From: Pezicula radicicola | Lineage: Eukaryota; Ascomycota; Leotiomycetes; Helotiales; Dermateaceae | Assembly (NCBI GenBank): GCA_003008705.1 | Contig: PDUO01000011.1 | Location: 797,956-861,955, forward strand | Direction of reading: 5' to 3' | Length of the DNA stretch: 64,000 bases | Part shown: positions 60,001 to 64,000 of the stretch, one piece after another | Position numbering within the stretch: the first letter of the stretch is position 1 | How the letters are laid out: the number at the start of each line of letters is the position of its first letter | The notes under the pieces: model-generated | Told to the model about the DNA's origin: nothing | Seen by the model: only the letters and a program-made list of their open reading frames with translations | The model's database searches: none | Program-made: the position numbers and the translations under genes

Positions 60001-61075
60001 ACGCTGACTGCTTTCGCTTCAAGTTCCTGAGTTCATGGACAGAGATCCTGATGGAAACCTCATCCACGAGAAAGGTTATATTGTTGATGACCAGATGAAT
60101 CTCATCAATCAGAACGGGGAATTCATTAATGTTGACGGAAATCTCGTGAAAGAACCCGTCAATGCAGACAGCGATAATGTTGAACCCGTGGAAGTCCCTG
60201 TTGTCGCTACCCATACGTGCAACCAATCTTGCCCCACCCACTGTTCTGCGCAAGATTCTACACCACAGAAAAGAAACCCTCGGGAACTTCCCGAGCTCCC
60301 CAAAGATTGGAAGCCTAATTACAGATCTATGTCGAGACAGGAAGCTGATATAGAAGCCGCGAAAGCAATTTGGGAGGATAAGGATTTGTATGACAAGATA
60401 GCACCAGACAAGCCAGTTCATGACGAGAAAATATTCACCAAGACCGGGGATCAGTACATTATGTGGCTTCAGAACGAAAAAAAGAAGGCGGCTAAGTTAG
60501 AAGCTGAGAGGTTGGCGCCAACTAGAAGCACACAAAGGCATCAACCAACTGGAAGACGAGGTCATCAGCAGCCATCAACAGCCCAGGACGACGGTCCAGA
60601 TAGGGGACTCACCTCTGAGAGAGCAAAAGGTAAACAACCAGCAGGTCCACATGGACGACGTAATGCCAATGTCTTAAGACAACCACCTCCACTAATATCA
60701 GGAGCTCTGCACAAAGACAATTCCCCAAAGACCGATGCACAAAGCAAGGGCCAAACTAGCAGGAGTCCTACTAAGGGACCTAGCAAGAGACAAGTCACCA
60801 TTGAAAGTGACGACGACGAAGTCGAGCAGCCAGCCGCCAAACGGACACGATCCAGGAGTCCTGTGAAGAGTGATCTAAAGAGGAAGACTTCGTCGGAACA
60901 GAGGAATACTAGTCCTGCTAAGCGACAGAGAAGTGGCCCGACGGTAATGGATGGAGGTCATGTTGTTGAAGCTGCATCTGGGACGTCTCGAACAAGAGCT
61001 GCTGCTCAGAGGAAGAAGGGTCATGGCCCTACTGTGAGTGATGGAGGTCATGTCAGAGGCAATGATGCTAAGTAG
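57015..61075 (+). CDS. Large orphan protein, charged, with basic C-terminal tail
   Basis: Exons 57015-57025 (11 bases, MATR), 57076-58773, 58826-59964 and 60024-61075 join to 1299 residues. The 11-base first exon is inferred: no ATG lies in the open frame of exon 2, and ATGGCGACTCG-GTAAGT to CCAAG-GACAAC restores frame. The body is rich in Glu, Asp, Lys and Arg with many amphipathic helices; a coiled-coil-like stretch (ITSQIKIAEDRIAELQQAQ) lies near 800. Exon 4 has a DGNL repeat, a Cys cluster (THTCNQSCPTHCS), then a disordered basic tail with KRTRSRSPVK, a likely nuclear signal. The end repeats GPTV-DGGHV twice (near 1253 and 1283). No enzyme motif recognised. Confidence 0.7.
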
Positions 61076-63097
61076 AGGGGTTCTTGGATTTCTTTCTTGG
61101 GCGGCGAGATGGTTTGGTGGTTTTCTTTTGTTTAGTGGTTTGTGAAGTGGTGGTCGCTGTTTTGTAAGAGTAGTATGGAGTTTTCTTGACGAATGTAACT
61201 TAATATCCCTATCAGAGTCTCCTGAAATCGAATTTCGTTTGTATCGTTTTGAGAGTGACCTTCTGCCAAAAGTGTCGATGATGTCGTGAACGAGTTGACC
61301 CAAGAGGTACTTTCCTTGTGAACGATCGCACTTTCCTCACCAAACAACCGTCAAAAGAGTTCCCAGCTTCCCAGCTTCTCAACATCCTCTCATCCCCTTC
61401 ACCGTCCACCGTTCACTCAAACAACCAACAGCCATCAAAATCCTCTCCAAACCAAACATGCCAGGATACCACCATCGCCAGCTTCATAACTACAACCGGT
61501 CAGAGTCTCGCATTCCATTGGATCCTAGGTCCGTTCTAGGCCGCGCAGTTTTAAAACACTGGCGGGATGTGCTCTGCAGGCCGAGATACGAGAGTTATGG
61601 ACAGATGCGTGCTTCGCTGGTCGAGCGGTGCGGATTAAGGGAATCATCTGTTCTTGTGGAATTTTCTTTTCATTGGGGGCTTTTTTTCCCTTGGGTTGAT
61701 CTTTTTGTTGGCATTTATGGGTTGTGGACTGGTGGACTGTGTGGTCTTGACGCCGTTGGTGTTGCGTAGCTAGGTAAGTACTTCAGTCTCCAATATCCAG
61801 CCCAGAGCTCTTCATGGTGGTCTTAGGAACCTCGCTGGCGATGCGTTGCTGTAATGCTTTGAGTAGGCATTGTATCTATGGGCGGGAATCACCGGTACCC
61901 TCTTCGAATGGCCTACGCGTAGGCTATACTCATTGCAGTCATGTCCGAGAACGAACCATTCTTGGGTTGGCTGACGAGACATAGCCATAAAGATCCGACA
62001 GATTCCAGACTAGGGAGTCCTGGTCTCGAAACTTTGCTCGTACTGTATACTGTCCTTTCCGTACGAGATAAAGATCTTCTATCAACAACAACGCCAACGC
62101 CTTTTCCGGAAGGATAACTCCAAGCACCGACAAGGATGAATGCAGTTAAAAACTCAAACCCTAATCGACAGAGGCTCCCTTGATTCTGACTGGGGAGAAA
62201 GTATTTAATGTAGGATCTACTGCTGACCGTTTCGTCTTCTCCTTCCAGGCACACCTTGTTGCTGAAGAATGGGTGTCCAAGTGTTTGTGTCAAAATTGAT
62301 AGTCCTACTTGAGGGTACAACTACAAACGGCCAATCGCAAAAACCACTGCTCCTTGTTGCAACACGAACATTGTTCTGCAGCAGGAAAACTCTAGCGATC
62401 GCTAGATCGTTACAACATCCATCGAAATAATGCCCTACAACAGCTGTGTGAAAAACATGGAGGATTCAAGATGCCAAAACAAATACAAAGGGAAAGGGAA
62501 AGGGAAAGGACTGAAAAGATTTGGACACGTCTCGATGGTTCAAATGAAATGTCGGTGCGGGTCACATTTAGGGGCGCACTTTAGGGCCAGCGGGGGGCTT
62601 GCCTTGGCAGCATTCGGGCCGTTAACCCCCGCGAAAGCGTAAATGAAGATCATCTTCTTGGATCTTCAGCACAGCCCAGTCCAGGCCAGCAAGATTATTG
62701 TCAGCAATGTTTTCTGTTGTTGAGTGAGAAGTTTGTTGAGTACTTACTCCGGAGCTCATGTTATCATCGACCAGAAATTGACTCTTAAAAGAAAGGAATT
62801 GATAGTAAGTTCTACAAATAGATGGCAGTGGGTATGAAACGGATGATTATTAAAAGTTGGATATACACTTCCTTCCTTCGCCGAATTAATTAGAAGAATA
62901 ACTTGGTCGCTACCTGCAAGTAATACAATACCTGTAGGTACTGACTTTCCCCCCTTCCTTTCCCTACTTCCCTTTTTAAGACGAGATAGACCTTCGCGCG
63001 CATATTGGTATCAACCCGATAATATCCAGCAGATGACCCAACCCTACATTTGTTTCCTCCATTCGTACATGGCGTTATTATTTCGAAGAGATATAGA
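61076..63097. other. Convergent intergenic region, no firm gene
   Basis: Two short frames (plus 61458-61769, starting MPGYHHRQLHN; minus 62320-61913) are open but have no domain or exon partner, so they are not called as genes. A GGGAAA tract lies at 62487-62510. Confidence 0.35.
62487..62510. repeat. GGGAAA short tandem repeat
   Basis: Four near-perfect GGGAAA units on the plus strand in otherwise unremarkable intergenic DNA. Confidence 0.7.
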
Positions 63098-64000
63098 TTA
63101 GACGGTTTCGCGCTCAGTCTTAGCAATGCCTCTGCGCTCGCGTCCTTTGTCTGACCAAGGGAAGTGCGCGACGGGGATAACAAAGAATGAATTTCTGAGA
63201 GAAAATAACCGTTAGTTTTTTATTTTGAAGTAGCAAGTCCCATTCGGATGTGGAGGCAGATACGTACGATGAGTCTGCGATACCAGCTAGTGCATTGTAC
63301 CAAGCCGCAAAAGCAGCAAGTAAACCAAAGACACCTCCAGCCTTGTTCAATCCATCGGCACTGCCTGGCTCGAATTTGGCGATTGCAAGGAACAAGAATG
63401 CCAGGTCAAGGGTGAAAAATAGGAAAAAGAAGGCGACCGTGGAGCGCAGTGTGCAGAGGACCAGAACTGTCGTGAATATCCACCAACCAATCAAGAAAAA
63501 CCCAAGCGCGTTTTCTAAAGCTGCCTCACCACCTGGAATGGTAGATCCATCGGATGCGGTTGTATATGCTGCAACAATATCGAAGCCACCTGGAGTCAAG
63601 ATGATCGCATAGGAGATCCAGAAACCACCGTATGAGGAGAGAGCAGTGGCACCAAAGGTATTTCCAACAGCCATTTCCCTAGGGCGTAATTAGTAACTGT
63701 TTGCCGCGCTCGAATTATGTGCGACTTACCACATGCCAGCAAGCAATTGAACGAGTCCTCCATATCCGAAAGCCAGAGAAACAACGATGTTAGGGGTTGC
63801 AACATGTCGCGTATCCAAGTTGATCAAAGACAACACGAAAGTCGTCAGAGCGAAAGCGCTAAGTCCGAGAGGGGCTGGGTTGGCAATGGATTTCTTTGGT
63901 GGTCTGTAGGTACCTGGCTGGAATTCACCTCCGAAAGCTGGAAACCGAGCAGATTCGTGTGTATCTAGGCGTGCAAGAGGATTCCCTCCATATGGACCGT
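63098..64000 (-). CDS. GPR1/FUN34/yaaH acetate-transporter family protein (5' end cut)
   Basis: Small-acid (acetate or ammonium) channel or transporter of the plasma membrane. Exons run from beyond 64000 to 63730, then 63678-63268 and 63194-63098; the N-terminus lies outside the window. The first exon fragment includes [20 protein letters not shown] followed by [20 protein letters not shown] is the family signature. Helices follow: [76 protein letters not shown] and [20 protein letters not shown], six in all. The C-terminus ends in a basic tail ([17 protein letters not shown]). The junctions W (TG|G) and S (TC|A) keep frame. Confidence 0.93.

Noticed and set aside
54409..61075. Retrotransposon
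   Set aside because: Despite the DSGA motif there is no reverse transcriptase, RNase H or integrase motif, no terminal repeats seen, and both genes are intron-bearing and divergent.
61458..61769. Possible 103-residue gene starting MPGYHHRQ
   Set aside because: It has an ATG and no internal stop but no domain, no neighbouring exon and ends in a low-complexity Gly/Trp/Phe region; support is too weak.
62487..62510. Telomere-like repeat
   Set aside because: The unit is GGGAAA, not TTAGGG, the tract is only 24 bases, and genes continue on both sides.
1..64000. CRISPR arrays, operons, ribosome-binding sites
   Set aside because: The window is eukaryotic; no regularly spaced direct repeats were seen and bacterial signals do not apply.

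Overview
This window is nuclear DNA of a filamentous ascomycete. The genes carry short introns (about 45-230 bp) with GTAAGT/GTACGT-type donors, CTRAY-like branch sites and AG acceptors. The gene set is also typical: GH72 glucanosyltransferase, HET-domain protein, SUR7-type protein, PPZ phosphatase, GPR1/FUN34/yaaH transporter, GH92 mannosidase and several MFS carriers. Overall feel (AT-rich spacers, HET gene, secreted Cys-rich proteins) suggests Pezizomycotina, perhaps Leotiomycetes; the class is an inference. Most genes had to be assembled by hand from exons; the models given keep frame across every junction unless stated.

Layout. 1-2.8 kb is AT-rich and gene-poor. 2.8-9.5 kb holds two small secreted Cys-rich proteins flanking a GPI-anchored GH72/CBM43 wall enzyme. 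10.4-18.6 kb has a thioesterase-like hydrolase, a mitochondrial TMEM70/186-like protein divergent from a glutaminyl cyclase, and a secreted GH92 alpha-mannosidase. 18-24 kb is a minus-strand run: methyltransferase, HET-domain protein, folylpolyglutamate synthase. An MFS DHA2-type carrier follows at 24.7-26.8 kb. 27.9-35.8 kb has a tiny zinc-finger protein, protein phosphatase Z and a SUR7/PalI-like membrane protein. 36-38.5 kb is AT-rich with an unresolved locus. 39.4-45.8 kb holds an alpha/beta hydrolase, an amino-acid permease and a type-B carboxylesterase. 46-47.2 kb contains a decayed, RIP-like tandem duplication. 47.9-53.5 kb is a divergent pair: MFS carrier and flavin amine oxidase. 54.4-61.1 kb is a divergent pair of large orphan genes, one with a retropepsin-like DSGA motif. 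The window ends inside an acetate-transporter-family gene.

The genes are mostly unrelated housekeeping, wall and transport functions; I see no biosynthetic cluster. The most unusual signals are: (1) an exon-wise 'sawtooth' in coding-strand composition, where exons start A/C-rich and end G/T-rich and reset after each intron, seen in about seven genes; (2) the divergent orphan pair at 54.4-61.1 kb; (3) an in-frame intron-like insert without an acceptor in the GH92 gene; (4) a decayed tandem duplicate near 46.6-47.1 kb whose second copy looks mutated towards A/T.
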